Positions 44,876 to 54,090 of a DNA stretch of 64,000 bases are shown one piece after another. Numbering within the stretch: the stretch's first letter is position 1; the number at the start of each line of letters is the position of its first letter. Source of the stretch: an uncultured Anderseniella sp. GTDB taxonomy: Bacteria; Pseudomonadota; Alphaproteobacteria; Rhizobiales; Aestuariivirgaceae. The stretch is from the NCBI GenBank assembly GCA_947488295.1, contig CANKYU010000002.1:868001-932000 (forward strand), in the 5' to 3' direction. The notes beneath the pieces are model-generated. The model had not been told where the DNA came from, did not search any database, and saw only the letters and a list, made by a program, of their open reading frames with translations. A program made the position numbers and the translations under genes.

Positions 44876-44961
44876 CGACGCCTCCCCTATTTGGTAATCA
44901 CTCAATCCGACATGTGAGCTGATAGCCAATTTTCCTGATCACACATATGGGTCGATAACCG

Positions 44962-46245
44962 ATGACCAATCTTGACGAACTCGAGCAGATCAAACTTTTT
45001 GATCTTAAGCAGAAATCCCCGGCTGAGCTGCTCAGTGCTGCTGAAGAGCTTGAAGTTGAGAACGCCAGTGTGCTGCGCAAGCAGGAGCTGATGTTTGCGA
45101 TTTTGAAAAGCCTGGCTGCCAAGGATGTGAATATCATCGGTGAAGGCGTTGTCGAGGTTATGCCTGATGGGTTCGGTTTCCTGCGCTCACCCGATGCCAA
45201 TTATCTTGCCGGGCCGGATGATATTTACGTTAGCCCCAGCCAGATTCGCAAGTTTGCGCTGAAGACCGGAGATACTGTTGAAGGTGACATCCGCAGCCCC
45301 AAGGACGGTGAGCGGTACTTCGCCCTGCTGAAGGTCAACTCGGTCAACTTCCAAGAACCGGAAAAGGTTCGCCACAAGATCCACTTTGACAATCTGACGC
45401 CGCTGTACCCGGACGAGCGTCTGGTCATGGAAGTGAACGATCCGACCAAGAAGGATTACTCAAGCCGGGTGATCGACCTGGTGGCGCCATTGGGTAAAGG
45501 CCAGCGCGCGTTGATTGTGGCGCCGCCGAGGACAGGTAAGACCGTACTTCTGCAGAACATCGCCCAGTCGGTGGCGACCAACCATCCCGAGTGCTATCTG
45601 ATCGTTCTGCTGATCGACGAGCGCCCGGAAGAAGTGACCGATATGCGCCGTTCGGTAAATGGCGAAGTTGTGAGCTCCACGTTTGACGAACCGGCCAGCC
45701 GTCACGTACAGGTGGCCGAAATGGTGATCGAAAAGGCCAAGCGTCTGGTTGAGCATGGCCGTGACGTCGTTATCCTGCTGGACTCAATCACCCGACTCGG
45801 TCGTGCCTACAATACGGTCGTGCCATCGTCGGGCAAGGTTCTCACCGGTGGTGTTGACGCCAATGCACTGCAGCGGCCGAAGCGGTTCTTCGGTGCAGCC
45901 CGGAATATCGAGGAAGGCGGATCGCTGACCATCATTGCCACCGCGCTGATCGATACCGGCAGCCGCATGGATGAAGTTATCTTCGAAGAGTTCAAGGGAA
46001 CCGGTAACTCGGAAGTTGTGCTTGATCGCAAGGTTGCCGACAAGCGTGTCTTCCCTGCCATGGACATCCTGCGTTCCGGCACACGCAAGGAAGAGCTGCT
46101 CGTTGATCCGGTCAATCTCAAGAAGACCTATGTGTTGCGCCGGATCCTCAACCCGATGGGTACTGTCGATGCGGTTGAGTTCCTGCTCGACAAGCTGCGC
46201 CAGACAAAATCCAACGATGATTTCTTCGATTCAATGAATGCCTGA
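44962..46245 (+). CDS. rho: Transcription termination factor Rho
   Basis: Hexameric RNA-DNA helicase that ends transcription. 427 residues. N-terminal RNA-binding domain: [46 protein letters not shown]. ATPase core: [23 protein letters not shown] (P-loop), [33 protein letters not shown] and [20 protein letters not shown]. The C-terminus ends [18 protein letters not shown]. It follows hemJ and precedes mnmE in the conserved hemE-hemJ-rho-mnmE order, interrupted here by the convergent DUF255 gene. Confidence 0.98.
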   Translation: MTNLDELEQIKLFDLKQKSPAELLSAAEELEVENASVLRKQELMFAILKSLAAKDVNIIGEGVVEVMPDGFGFLRSPDANYLAGPDDIYVSPSQIRKFALKTGDTVEGDIRSPKDGERYFALLKVNSVNFQEPEKVRHKIHFDNLTPLYPDERLVMEVNDPTKKDYSSRVIDLVAPLGKGQRALIVAPPRTGKTVLLQNIAQSVATNHPECYLIVLLIDERPEEVTDMRRSVNGEVVSSTFDEPASRHVQVAEMVIEKAKRLVEHGRDVVILLDSITRLGRAYNTVVPSSGKVLTGGVDANALQRPKRFFGAARNIEEGGSLTIIATALIDTGSRMDEVIFEEFKGTGNSEVVLDRKVADKRVFPAMDILRSGTRKEELLVDPVNLKKTYVLRRILNPMGTVDAVEFLLDKLRQTKSNDDFFDSMNA

Positions 46246-48261
46246 TTGCAGCAGGTCTTCCGGTTTCGTTACCGGCAGGTTGCAAGTCTGATTGCGGCAC
46301 AGGAATACAGCCGGCTCATCAAGGCTGGTTTTTCCCGATGCCGGATGATCAGCGGGTAGTTCCACGTCCCTGCCGACATGCATTAGCAATCGATTCGGAG
46401 ACGAAATCTTGAGGCATGCCTTGTGCAGACTCTTGAAGCTTTCATCTTCCGGCTCACCGATAAGAACCATCTGGGTCTGTTCAGCGAGTGCGGTGAACGC
46501 CAGCCAGGCGGTCGGGCAGGCAAACGGATTTCTGGTCATGTGCGGTTTGAGCCACTCGAAGACGGCTTCTGCGGTCTTATGATAGTCGGGCCTGCTCAGA
46601 TAGGTTGCAAGCTTCCACAGATTGATGACCATGGTGGCATTGGCATTGGGCGTCACATCGTCATTTGCATATTTGTCACGAACGATGAGATCTGTCGCGT
46701 CTTTCGGCGCCATTGAAAAGGCGCTGTCAGCCGGGTCGAGATAGTGCTCGATGGCCTCTTCCATGAGCTTGCCGGCCCGCTCCACCCAAGTCTGATCGAG
46801 CGTCACTTCATAGGCTGCAAGGCAGGCAGAGATCAGCAGGGCATAGTCGTCCGCGGTGGCGTGGCTTCTGACCTGGTTATCCCTGAAGCTGTGATAGAGC
46901 CGTCCGTCGACCCGCAAGTGCGCCTCAAGTTTTTCAAGCGTTGTTAGGGCAGTTTGCTGCAGCGCCGCGTCTTCAAGTGTGACCGAGGCGTTGAGAAGTG
47001 CGATGACCGTCAGGGCATTCCAGTCGGTGAGCGCCTTGTCGTCCCAGCCAGGTGCTATGCGGCTGCGTCTGTGGGCCAGTAGTGTTTCACGTGCCCCGGC
47101 GAGCAGGGCTTCATCTTCTTCGGACAACTGGTCGGGATGATCGGTGCGGTTCAGGATGTTGGTGTGTTCCCAGTTGCCCTCCCCTGAAACGTCGTAGGTC
47201 TGGCAGAAAAGGTCCCTCGTCGAATTGGTTAACAAATGGTTAATTTCAGATTCGGACCAGCAATAATACTTGCCTTCAACTCCTTCGGAATCCGCATCAT
47301 AGCTGGAAGCGAACAGGCCTTCCGGGGTTTGCATGTCAGACAGCAGCCAGCCGACCGACTGTTCGATTCGCTGGCGGAACAGTTTGTTGGGTGCCGAATT
47401 CTGCATCTTGCATAGCAAGGTTATGTACTGGGCATTGTCGTACAGCATCTTTTCAAAATGCGGCACCAGCCACTTTTCATCGACGGCGTACCTGGCAATG
47501 CCGCCGCCAAGATGGTCATAGATGCCACCCTGGCTGATCTTGTTCATGGTCAGCCACACAGGCGCGTCATATCCCCTGTCGGGATGTGACTGGTGTACCG
47601 ACCAAAGCAGCTGGAACAGTGGGCCTTGTGGAAATTTCGGGGCGCGGCCTATGCCGCCATTTTCCTGATCAACTGCCCCGATTACCTGCCGGATCATCTG
47701 TTCAAGCAGTTCGGTGTCGGGATCCGGGTTGCTGCTTGCCGGCGGCGGTGCGCTCAGGCGCTCAAGCAGGGCGTCGGTGTTTGTGGTGATCTTCTCCGGC
47801 TCGGTCTGCCATATGCGGGCGAGCTCGCGCAGTACATGCGAAAATGACGGCCGGCCGAATTTTGCCTCAGGCGGAAAATAGGTGCCGCCCCAGAACGGCT
47901 TCAGGTCAGGCGTCAGGAACATGGTCAGCGGCCAACCGCCCTGCTCTCCCATCACGTGAAGTGCATCCATGTAGATGCGGTCGATGTCCGGACGCTCTTC
48001 CCTGTCGACCTTGATGTTGATGAAATGCTGGTTCATCAATTCCGCGACTGCGTCATCTTCAAAGCTTTCATGGGCCATCACATGGCACCAATGGCAGGCC
48101 GCGTAGCCGATTGACAGAAGGATTGGCTTGTTTTTCGTGCGGGCTTGGTTAAATGCTTCGTCACCCCATGGAAACCAGTCAACAGGATTGGTGTCATGCT
48201 GAAGCAGGTAGGGGCTGGTTTCCTTTGCCAGCCGGTTCTTTTTGGCAGTCGAGTTCGACAT
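46231..48261 (-). CDS. DUF255 thioredoxin-domain protein (YyaL/SSP411-like)
   Basis: A 676-residue protein. The N-terminal thioredoxin-like domain has [22 protein letters not shown] and [20 protein letters not shown], with a CxxC motif, then [46 protein letters not shown]. The long C-terminal half is an alpha/alpha-barrel of the six-hairpin glycosidase type. The family is widespread, including human spermatogenesis-associated protein 20, and its reaction is not settled. It sits on the opposite strand between rho and mnmE and overlaps the rho end by 15 bases. The ATG at 48261 is standard. Confidence 0.9.
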   Translation of the reverse strand: MSNSTAKKNRLAKETSPYLLQHDTNPVDWFPWGDEAFNQARTKNKPILLSIGYAACHWCHVMAHESFEDDAVAELMNQHFINIKVDREERPDIDRIYMDALHVMGEQGGWPLTMFLTPDLKPFWGGTYFPPEAKFGRPSFSHVLRELARIWQTEPEKITTNTDALLERLSAPPPASSNPDPDTELLEQMIRQVIGAVDQENGGIGRAPKFPQGPLFQLLWSVHQSHPDRGYDAPVWLTMNKISQGGIYDHLGGGIARYAVDEKWLVPHFEKMLYDNAQYITLLCKMQNSAPNKLFRQRIEQSVGWLLSDMQTPEGLFASSYDADSEGVEGKYYCWSESEINHLLTNSTRDLFCQTYDVSGEGNWEHTNILNRTDHPDQLSEEDEALLAGARETLLAHRRSRIAPGWDDKALTDWNALTVIALLNASVTLEDAALQQTALTTLEKLEAHLRVDGRLYHSFRDNQVRSHATADDYALLISACLAAYEVTLDQTWVERAGKLMEEAIEHYLDPADSAFSMAPKDATDLIVRDKYANDDVTPNANATMVINLWKLATYLSRPDYHKTAEAVFEWLKPHMTRNPFACPTAWLAFTALAEQTQMVLIGEPEDESFKSLHKACLKISSPNRLLMHVGRDVELPADHPASGKTSLDEPAVFLCRNQTCNLPVTKPEDLLQSGIH
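47083..47098. promoter_or_regulatory. Degenerate parS-like half site in DUF255 gene
   Basis: TGTTTCACGTGCCCCG: the left half and the CACGTG core match parS, but the right arm is lost. It is within coding sequence. Possibly a remnant or chance, unlikely to be a strong ParB site. Confidence 0.2.
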
Positions 48262-48296
48262 GGGTTGAAGCTACCTTGTTGCTGGATTGAAATCAT

Positions 48297-49616
48297 ATGC
48301 CGGATACTGTGGATACGATTTACGCATTGTCGTCGGGTTCGGGCAAGGCAGGTGTGGCAATTGTGCGCGTCTCCGGGCCTGAGGCCGCAACGGCACTGCG
48401 CGTTTCATGCGGACGGGTGCCGGCTGCGCGCGTCGCAGAACGGGTATCGGTGCGGGTGTCGCAAGGCGCCGTCAAACTGGATGAAGCGATTGCCCTGTGG
48501 TTTCCGGCACCCGGCAGTTTTACCGGAGAAGACATTGCCGAGTTTCACCTGCATGGCAGTCTGGGCGTCGTGCGGATGTTCCTGGCCGAACTGGGTTCGC
48601 TGCACGGGTGCCGGCCGGCAGAACCTGGAGAGTTCACCAGGCGCGCATTGTCAAATGGCAAGATCGACCTGGTTGGCGTTGAAGGACTGAATGACATGCT
48701 GGCGGCTGAAACCGCCACCCAGGTAGCGCAGGCTTTGTTTCACGTGGACGGCAGGGCGTCCGACATATTCGGTCAATGGCGGAATGAGCTGATTGACGCC
48801 AGCGCGCTTGCCGAAGCGTGCATCGACTTTACTGACGAAGAAGGCGTGGCTGATGCAGCACTGCCCAGGGTGCGCGACAGTGTCGGCCGGCTGATCGCGA
48901 CCATGACGGAAAACCTCAGGGACAGTGAACGCGGACATCTGAACCGGGCAGGGGTGCGGGTTGTGCTGGCAGGCTCACCGAACGTTGGCAAGTCAAGCCT
49001 GCTGAACGCCATTGCCGCGCGTGACGTTGCCATCGTCAGCAGCGAGGCAGGCACGACGCGTGACGTGGTGGAGGTCTCGCTCGACCTGGGTGGCACGTCG
49101 ATTGTCATCAGCGATACGGCTGGTCTTCGCGACAGAGTCGATTCACATGTGGAACAATTGGGAATCGAGCGCGCGCATGAGCGGCTTTCGCATGCAGATA
49201 TTGTGATCAGCGTCGCATCACCGGAGGCAGATTGGCAGAATACCGGTGTCGATTCACCAACGTTACGAATTTGGAACAAGGCGGATGTTACCGAGACGAA
49301 GCCCGCCGCGGCTGCCGACCTGCAGGTTTCGGCACTGACCGGTGAAGGTATGGGAGAACTCATGGACCGGTTGGCCGCGATGGCAGCTGAACTTGCCGGC
49401 AATGGCGAGCCGGCGCTTCTGGTGCGCGAGAGGCAGGTTCAGGCCGTGAAATCCGCGCTGGCGCATCTGCACAACGCGCTGCAGCCGGATCTGCCGATTG
49501 AGCTGGTGGCTGAAGAGCTCAGACGGGCGGCCCGCAACATCGGCAAGCTGACCGGTGAAGTTGGAACCGAAGACCTGCTGGACAGTATCTTCTCGAAGTT
49601 CTGCATCGGGAAATAG
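48297..49616 (+). CDS. mnmE: tRNA modification GTPase MnmE
   Basis: MnmE works with MnmG to modify U34 of tRNAs (cmnm5U). 439 residues. The N-terminal tetrahydrofolate-binding domain starts DTIYALSSGSGKAGVAIVRVSGP and shows PGEFTRRALSNGKIDL. The G domain carries AGSPNVGKSSLLNAIAARDVA, SDTAGLRD and NKADV. The C-terminus ends in the catalytic CxGK motif (FCIGK). It is immediately upstream of mnmG with parS sites between. A parS-like sequence is also present inside it at 48736. Confidence 0.97.
   Translation: MPDTVDTIYALSSGSGKAGVAIVRVSGPEAATALRVSCGRVPAARVAERVSVRVSQGAVKLDEAIALWFPAPGSFTGEDIAEFHLHGSLGVVRMFLAELGSLHGCRPAEPGEFTRRALSNGKIDLVGVEGLNDMLAAETATQVAQALFHVDGRASDIFGQWRNELIDASALAEACIDFTDEEGVADAALPRVRDSVGRLIATMTENLRDSERGHLNRAGVRVVLAGSPNVGKSSLLNAIAARDVAIVSSEAGTTRDVVEVSLDLGGTSIVISDTAGLRDRVDSHVEQLGIERAHERLSHADIVISVASPEADWQNTGVDSPTLRIWNKADVTETKPAAAADLQVSALTGEGMGELMDRLAAMAAELAGNGEPALLVRERQVQAVKSALAHLHNALQPDLPIELVAEELRRAARNIGKLTGEVGTEDLLDSIFSKFCIGK
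48736..48751. promoter_or_regulatory. Degenerate parS-like site inside mnmE
   Basis: TGTTTCACGTGGACGG: the left arm and the core match parS; the right arm has diverged. In Caulobacter, parS sites also occur in this gene region, so it may be a weaker ParB site. Confidence 0.35.
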
Positions 49617-49634
49617 GGGCGCATCATGGAGGGT

Positions 49635-49650
49635 TGTTTCACGTGAATCA
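49635..49650. promoter_or_regulatory. parS: parS centromere site 1
   Basis: TGTTTCACGTGAATCA, a 16-base palindrome with the CACGTG core, matching parS (TGTTTCACGTGAAACA) at 14 of 16 positions. It lies between mnmE and mnmG, 24 bases from site 2, and about 2.6 kb from parA. ParB binds such sites to start partition complex assembly. Confidence 0.85.
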
Positions 49651-49658
49651 CCGATATT

Positions 49659-49674
49659 TGTTTCACGTGAAACG
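49659..49674. promoter_or_regulatory. parS: parS centromere site 2
   Basis: TGTTTCACGTGAAACG, matching the parS consensus at 15 of 16 positions, the best site in the window. Paired with site 1 at 24-base spacing, about 6.4 kb from the putative oriC. Confidence 0.9.
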
Positions 49675-49690
49675 AAGTCTTTTTTGATGT

Positions 49691-49699
49691 TTATCCACA
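49691..49699 (+). promoter_or_regulatory. Perfect DnaA box upstream of mnmG
   Basis: TTATCCACA, an exact match to the DnaA box, between parS site 2 and the mnmG start. No other perfect copy was noticed in the window. It might titrate DnaA near parS or be chance; no surrounding cluster is seen. Confidence 0.45.
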
Positions 49700-49721
49700 G
49701 TTCGTGTATGCAGCGGGCACG

Positions 49722-51602
49722 ATGAAACAGAACCTGAAGACAGACTATGACGTGCTGGTGGTCGGCGGTGGCCATGCGGGTTGCGAGGCTGCCAGCGCGG
49801 CGGCGCGCCGCGGTGCCAGAACAGCCCTGGTCACCCACCGGGCATCGACCATAGGAGAGATGTCCTGCAATCCGGCCATGGGCGGTCTGGGCAAGGGTCA
49901 TCTCATCCGGGAGGTGGATGCACTCGATGGCCTGATCGGCAGGACAAGCGACAAGGCGGCTATCCAGTACCGGTTGCTGAACCGGTCAAAGGGACCGGCG
50001 GTGCGCGGACCGCGGGCGCAGATCGACAGGCAGCTTTACCGTAATGCCATGCAGGCAGAAATTCTGGGCCACGACAATCTGACGGTGATCGAAGCGGCTG
50101 TCGGCAGCTTTGCGATGAGGGATAACCGCATCTGCGGGATCATCAGCGAAGACGGTCAGGAAGTTTCTTCGGCGAGTGTCGTTCTCACCACGGGCACATT
50201 TCTTGGTGGCCTGATATATATCGGCGAGAAGAAGATACCTGCCGGACGCGTTGGTGAGGAACCCAGCAACGGGCTGTCACGGGTGCTGCGCGATACAGGG
50301 TTGCAGATCGGCCGCCTGAAAACCGGAACACCGCCGCGGCTTGATGCATCCACAATCGATTATTCGGGCCTTGAAGAGCAGGCCGGTGATGAGTGTCCGT
50401 TTTACTTCTCGACCCTGACCACCGAGACCCAGGCGCCGCAGATCAGCTGCCATATCACGCATACCAATGCGGACACCCACACGATCATATCAGACAATCT
50501 TGAGAGATCGGCCATGTATGCCGGTTTCATCGAGGGCACCGGGCCACGTTATTGCCCGTCCATTGAAGACAAGGTCGTCAAGTTTGCCGATCGTACATCA
50601 CACCAGATATTCCTGGAGCCTGAAGGGATAAACGACGTCACCGTCTACCCGAACGGTATTTCAACTTCGCTGCCGGAAGATGTGCAGCAGGCTTATGTGC
50701 ACTCGATTGCCGGTCTGGAGAATGTGAAGATCCTGCAGCCGGGTTATGCAATCGAATACGACTATGTCGACCCGCGTGAACTGGATGCCTCGCTGGAGCT
50801 GAAGAAGCTGCCCGGGCTTTTCCTGGCTGGCCAGATCAATGGCACAACCGGGTACGAGGAAGCCGCGGCGCAGGGTCTTGTGGCCGGCGCAAACGCGGCG
50901 GCCCGGGCGTGTGGGCTGGATGAGCTGAACATCGACAGGTCGCAGGGATATATCGGTGTGATGATCGATGATCTGGTCACCAGGGGGGTGAGTGAGCCCT
51001 ACCGGATGTTCACCTCACGCGCCGAATACCGGCTGTTGCTGCGGGCTGACAATGCAGACCAGCGCCTGACGCCGATGGCCATCGAGAAGGGGCTGTGTTC
51101 AGACCACAGGAAGCAGCAGTTCGAAAACAGGATGCGGGACCTCACCGGGTTGCGGGCCAGGCTGCAGACACTTTCGCTCAGCCCGCATGCTGCCGAGAGC
51201 GCCGGTCTGCCCGCCAACAAGGATGGCAGGATCAGGTCGGCCTATGAGTATCTGTCATATCCGGATGTTGATTTCGCGCGCCTGTGCGAGGTCTGGCCGG
51301 ACCTGCTGCAGACGGCGGGTGACCTGCGCGAGCTGATTGAGGCGGAAGCTGTTTATGCGACCTATGTCGACCGGCAAAGGGCTGAAATAGACGCGTTCAA
51401 TCAGGATGCGAAAATCGCTATTCCGGACGACATCGACTATGGCGTGATTTCAGGGCTTTCCAACGAAATCCGCCAGAAGCTGGCTGAGCGCCGCCCGCAG
51501 ACGATCGGTCATGCAGCCCGCATAGACGGGGTGACCCCGGGTGCGCTGGTGCTGGTCATGGCGCATATGCGAAAGCACCCGGGCGCCAGGCTGGCGGGTT
51601 GA
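49722..51602 (+). CDS. mnmG: tRNA uridine-5-carboxymethylaminomethyl modification enzyme MnmG
   Basis: MnmG (GidA) is the FAD-dependent partner of MnmE. About 626 residues. The FAD-binding start [23 protein letters not shown] is followed by [23 protein letters not shown], the [13 protein letters not shown] and [12 protein letters not shown] regions, and [17 protein letters not shown]. The C-terminal MnmE-binding region ends [22 protein letters not shown] use ATG 49722 ([10 protein letters not shown]); a GTG at 49704 is possible. The upstream space is occupied by parS and a DnaA box. Confidence 0.96.
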   Translation: MKQNLKTDYDVLVVGGGHAGCEAASAAARRGARTALVTHRASTIGEMSCNPAMGGLGKGHLIREVDALDGLIGRTSDKAAIQYRLLNRSKGPAVRGPRAQIDRQLYRNAMQAEILGHDNLTVIEAAVGSFAMRDNRICGIISEDGQEVSSASVVLTTGTFLGGLIYIGEKKIPAGRVGEEPSNGLSRVLRDTGLQIGRLKTGTPPRLDASTIDYSGLEEQAGDECPFYFSTLTTETQAPQISCHITHTNADTHTIISDNLERSAMYAGFIEGTGPRYCPSIEDKVVKFADRTSHQIFLEPEGINDVTVYPNGISTSLPEDVQQAYVHSIAGLENVKILQPGYAIEYDYVDPRELDASLELKKLPGLFLAGQINGTTGYEEAAAQGLVAGANAAARACGLDELNIDRSQGYIGVMIDDLVTRGVSEPYRMFTSRAEYRLLLRADNADQRLTPMAIEKGLCSDHRKQQFENRMRDLTGLRARLQTLSLSPHAAESAGLPANKDGRIRSAYEYLSYPDVDFARLCEVWPDLLQTAGDLRELIEAEAVYATYVDRQRAEIDAFNQDAKIAIPDDIDYGVISGLSNEIRQKLAERRPQTIGHAARIDGVTPGALVLVMAHMRKHPGARLAG

Positions 51603-51608
51603 GGACAG

Positions 51609-52295
51609 ATGGCGCAGACATGGTTAATTCCCGAGACAGTGACGCCTGAAGATCTGCCTGAGACATTCAATGTTTCACGTGAATCACTGGAAAAACTTCG
51701 TCTTTATGTCGCTGAACTGCTGCACTGGCAGGCCCGCATCAACCTGATATCCCCGTCGACGATTGCCCATGTCTGGCATCGTCATATTTGTGACGGGTTG
51801 CAGTTGTGTGATCACCTGAGCGGATCCGAAAGCCTGATTGTTGATATCGGTTCGGGTGCGGGGATACCGGGTGTTCCGCTGGCCATATGGTGTGCAGAGA
51901 AAAATCCCGCTGCCGAGGTTGTGATGATCGAGGCCAACGCCAAGAAGGCGGCGTTCCTGAAACAGGTGAGCAGGGTGTGCAGTTTAAACACCCGAATCAT
52001 CAACGCGCGAGTAGAATTGCTCGGCAAATCGGATTTGCAGCAGGTGGTCGATGTGTGTGTGGCCAGAGCCTTGGCGCCATTGCCCGGATTACTGGAACTG
52101 ACAGCGCAATTACCGGTTCATCCACAGCGAATGTTGTTCCTGAAGGGACAAGATGTAGATGCTGAATTGACCGAAGCCACTAAATGTTGGAATATTTCGG
52201 TCTGCAAACACTCAAGTCGCACCCAGCAAAATGGCTGCATTCTTGAAATTCATGAGGCCGAACGTGTCAGCGAAAATACTACAGCATCCGACTAG
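51609..52295 (+). CDS. rsmG: 16S rRNA (guanine527-N7)-methyltransferase RsmG
   Basis: RsmG (GidB) methylates G527 of 16S rRNA. 228 residues. The SAM-binding fold shows LIVDIGSGAGIPGVPLAIW and VVMIEANAKKAAFLKQV, then ARALAPLPGLLELTAQL. The conserved HIxD near the SAM site appears as HRHICDGLQL. A complete parS-like site lies within the first codons. It overlaps the parA start, typical of the mnmG-rsmG-parA-parB order, and it follows mnmG by 6 bases. Confidence 0.96.
   Translation: MAQTWLIPETVTPEDLPETFNVSRESLEKLRLYVAELLHWQARINLISPSTIAHVWHRHICDGLQLCDHLSGSESLIVDIGSGAGIPGVPLAIWCAEKNPAAEVVMIEANAKKAAFLKQVSRVCSLNTRIINARVELLGKSDLQQVVDVCVARALAPLPGLLELTAQLPVHPQRMLFLKGQDVDAELTEATKCWNISVCKHSSRTQQNGCILEIHEAERVSENTTASD
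51671..51686. promoter_or_regulatory. parS: parS centromere site 3, inside rsmG
   Basis: TGTTTCACGTGAATCA, identical to parS site 1, located within the early rsmG coding region (encoding NVSRES). It lies about 2 kb from the mnmE-mnmG pair and 0.6 kb upstream of parA. Confidence 0.8.
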
Positions 52296-53094
52296 TCCAA
52301 CCCCTCGCATCCTGGCGGTTGCCAACCAGAAGGGCGGGGTTGGCAAAACCACCACTGCCATAAATCTGGGCACGGCGCTGGCCGCTGTCGGCGAGAAGGT
52401 TCTGGTTATTGACCTGGACCCCCAGGGCAATGCAAGCACTGGTCTGGGCATTGAGCGGTCGCCGGAGCAGGTGTCTACCTATGAGGTGCTGGTCGGTGAA
52501 GCGGATCTGCACGAAGCGGTGCAGGGCTCGGAAATTCCCGGCCTGGATTGTGTGCCGTCGTCGATGGACCTCCTGGGCGCCGAGCTGGAACTGGCTGAAT
52601 ACAATCGCAAGACGTACCGGCTGAAGGACGCCATCGAAAAGCTGATCGTGTTCGCCGAAGCCAACCCGTACACCTATATTCTGGTCGACTGCCCGCCGTC
52701 GCTCAACCTTCTGACTATAAATTCGCTGTCTGCCGCAGACGCCATACTTGTTCCGCTGCAATGCGAGTTCTTTGCACTGGAAGGGCTGAGCCAGCTTTTG
52801 AACACGGTTGAGCGGGTCAAGGCGAACCTCAATCCTGCACTGGAAATCCAGGGCATTGTCCTGACCATGTTCGATGGCAGAAACTCGCTTTCTGAGCAGG
52901 TGGCTCAGGATGTCCGCGGGGTACTGGGCGCCAAGGTTTATGAAACGGTCATACCGCGCAATGTCCGTGTGTCGGAAGCGCCATCCTACGGCAAGCCTGT
53001 CCTGCTGTACGACAATACCTGCGCCGGATCGCAAGCCTATATCCGGCTGGCATCGGAAATAATCCGCCGCGAGCGTTCGTTGCGCGCGGCCTGA
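52264..53094 (+). CDS. parA: Chromosome-partitioning ATPase ParA
   Basis: ParA moves ParB-parS complexes by ATP-dependent cycling on DNA. About 276 residues with the deviant Walker A ANQKGGVGKTTTAINLG, LVIDLDPQGNASTGLG, LVDCPPSLNLLTINSLSAADA and QCEFFALEGLSQL. The start is uncertain. I take GTG 52264, which follows GAGG with a short gap and overlaps the rsmG end; ATG 52252 and 52231 are alternatives. It is followed by parB after 93 bases, with a hairpin in between. Confidence 0.95.
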   Translation: MSAKILQHPTSPTPRILAVANQKGGVGKTTTAINLGTALAAVGEKVLVIDLDPQGNASTGLGIERSPEQVSTYEVLVGEADLHEAVQGSEIPGLDCVPSSMDLLGAELELAEYNRKTYRLKDAIEKLIVFAEANPYTYILVDCPPSLNLLTINSLSAADAILVPLQCEFFALEGLSQLLNTVERVKANLNPALEIQGIVLTMFDGRNSLSEQVAQDVRGVLGAKVYETVIPRNVRVSEAPSYGKPVLLYDNTCAGSQAYIRLASEIIRRERSLRAA

Positions 53095-53124
53095 GACAAA
53101 CTTGGAAACGAGCAGTTCTACGGG

Positions 53125-53143
53125 TTTGATTGGTTCAATCAAA
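53125..53143 (+). repeat. Hairpin between parA and parB
   Basis: TTTGATTG-gtt-CAATCAAA, a perfect 8-base stem with a 3-base loop in the 93-base parA-parB space. AT-rich and without a following T run, it may set the parA:parB expression ratio or protect the transcript. Confidence 0.5.
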
Positions 53144-53187
53144 GACATGCTGATCGAAAGAATAACTATGAAGCTTGAGAAGACATC

Positions 53188-54069
53188 ATGACGGCACTAC
53201 CAAAGAAAAGACTGGGCCGCGGGCTGGCCGCATTGATCGGTGATGGCGCGCCGGCGGAAACAACGACCGAACAGGTGCCGGGCCGTGCAGGCGGATTGCG
53301 TGAACTGCCTATCGAACTGGTTCAGAGCAATACCCTGAACCCGCGCAAGGTGTTCAACGAAGAAGATCTGGACGACCTGGTCAGGTCGGTTGCCGAAAAA
53401 GGTATTCTCCAGCCCGTCGTGGTCAGGCCGGTCGATGACGGGCAGCACTACCAGATCGTCGCCGGGGAGCGTCGCTGGCGTGCAGCGCAGAAAGCCGGAC
53501 TGCATCACATACCGGCGCTGGTTCGCGAACTCACCGACAAGGAAGTGCTGGAAATCGCGCTGATCGAAAACGTCCAGCGTGCTGACCTCAACCCGGTTGA
53601 AGAAGCCCATGGCTACCAGCAACTGATAGACCAGTTCGACTACACCCAGCAGCAACTGGCCGAATCGATCGGCAAGAGCCGCAGCCATATTGCCAACACG
53701 CTGCGGCTGATGGCTCTGCCGGCATCGGTGCTGGAAGCGCTGCAGACCGGCAAGCTGACCGCAGGTCATGCCCGCGCGCTGATAGCAACCGAAGACCCGC
53801 AATCTCTCGCCCAGAAAATTATTGCGCTGGGCCTGTCTGTTCGCCAGGCCGAGGCACTGGCCCGCGACACCGGCACCGGAGCGGAGAGCAAGCCGGAGAA
53901 AAAGGCGCCGGATACAAACATTGCCGCAGTTGAAAAACTGCTGGCCGAAGCACTGGGATTAAAAGTATCAATCGCCATGAAAAGTGCCGAAAAAGGTAAA
54001 TTAACCATTAATTACAATAACTTAGAACAACTCGACACGGTTTGTTCCAAGCTCGGCATAAGATCGTAA
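53188..54069 (+). CDS. parB: Chromosome-partitioning protein ParB
   Basis: ParB binds parS, spreads by CTP-dependent clamping, and recruits SMC. 293 residues. LPKKRLGRGLAALIGD at the N-terminus is the ParA-interacting start. LPIELVQSNTLNPRKVFNEEDLDDLVRSVAEKGILQPVVVR leads to the CTP-binding GERRWRAAQKAGL, then the HTH region (QQQLAESIGKSRSHIANTLRLMALP). The C-terminal dimerisation domain ends NNLEQLDTVCSKLGIRS. Several candidate parS sites lie in the nearest 5 kb. Confidence 0.97.
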   Translation: MTALPKKRLGRGLAALIGDGAPAETTTEQVPGRAGGLRELPIELVQSNTLNPRKVFNEEDLDDLVRSVAEKGILQPVVVRPVDDGQHYQIVAGERRWRAAQKAGLHHIPALVRELTDKEVLEIALIENVQRADLNPVEEAHGYQQLIDQFDYTQQQLAESIGKSRSHIANTLRLMALPASVLEALQTGKLTAGHARALIATEDPQSLAQKIIALGLSVRQAEALARDTGTGAESKPEKKAPDTNIAAVEKLLAEALGLKVSIAMKSAEKGKLTINYNNLEQLDTVCSKLGIRS

Positions 54070-54090
54070 ACTTCACCACTGCCTGAAACA

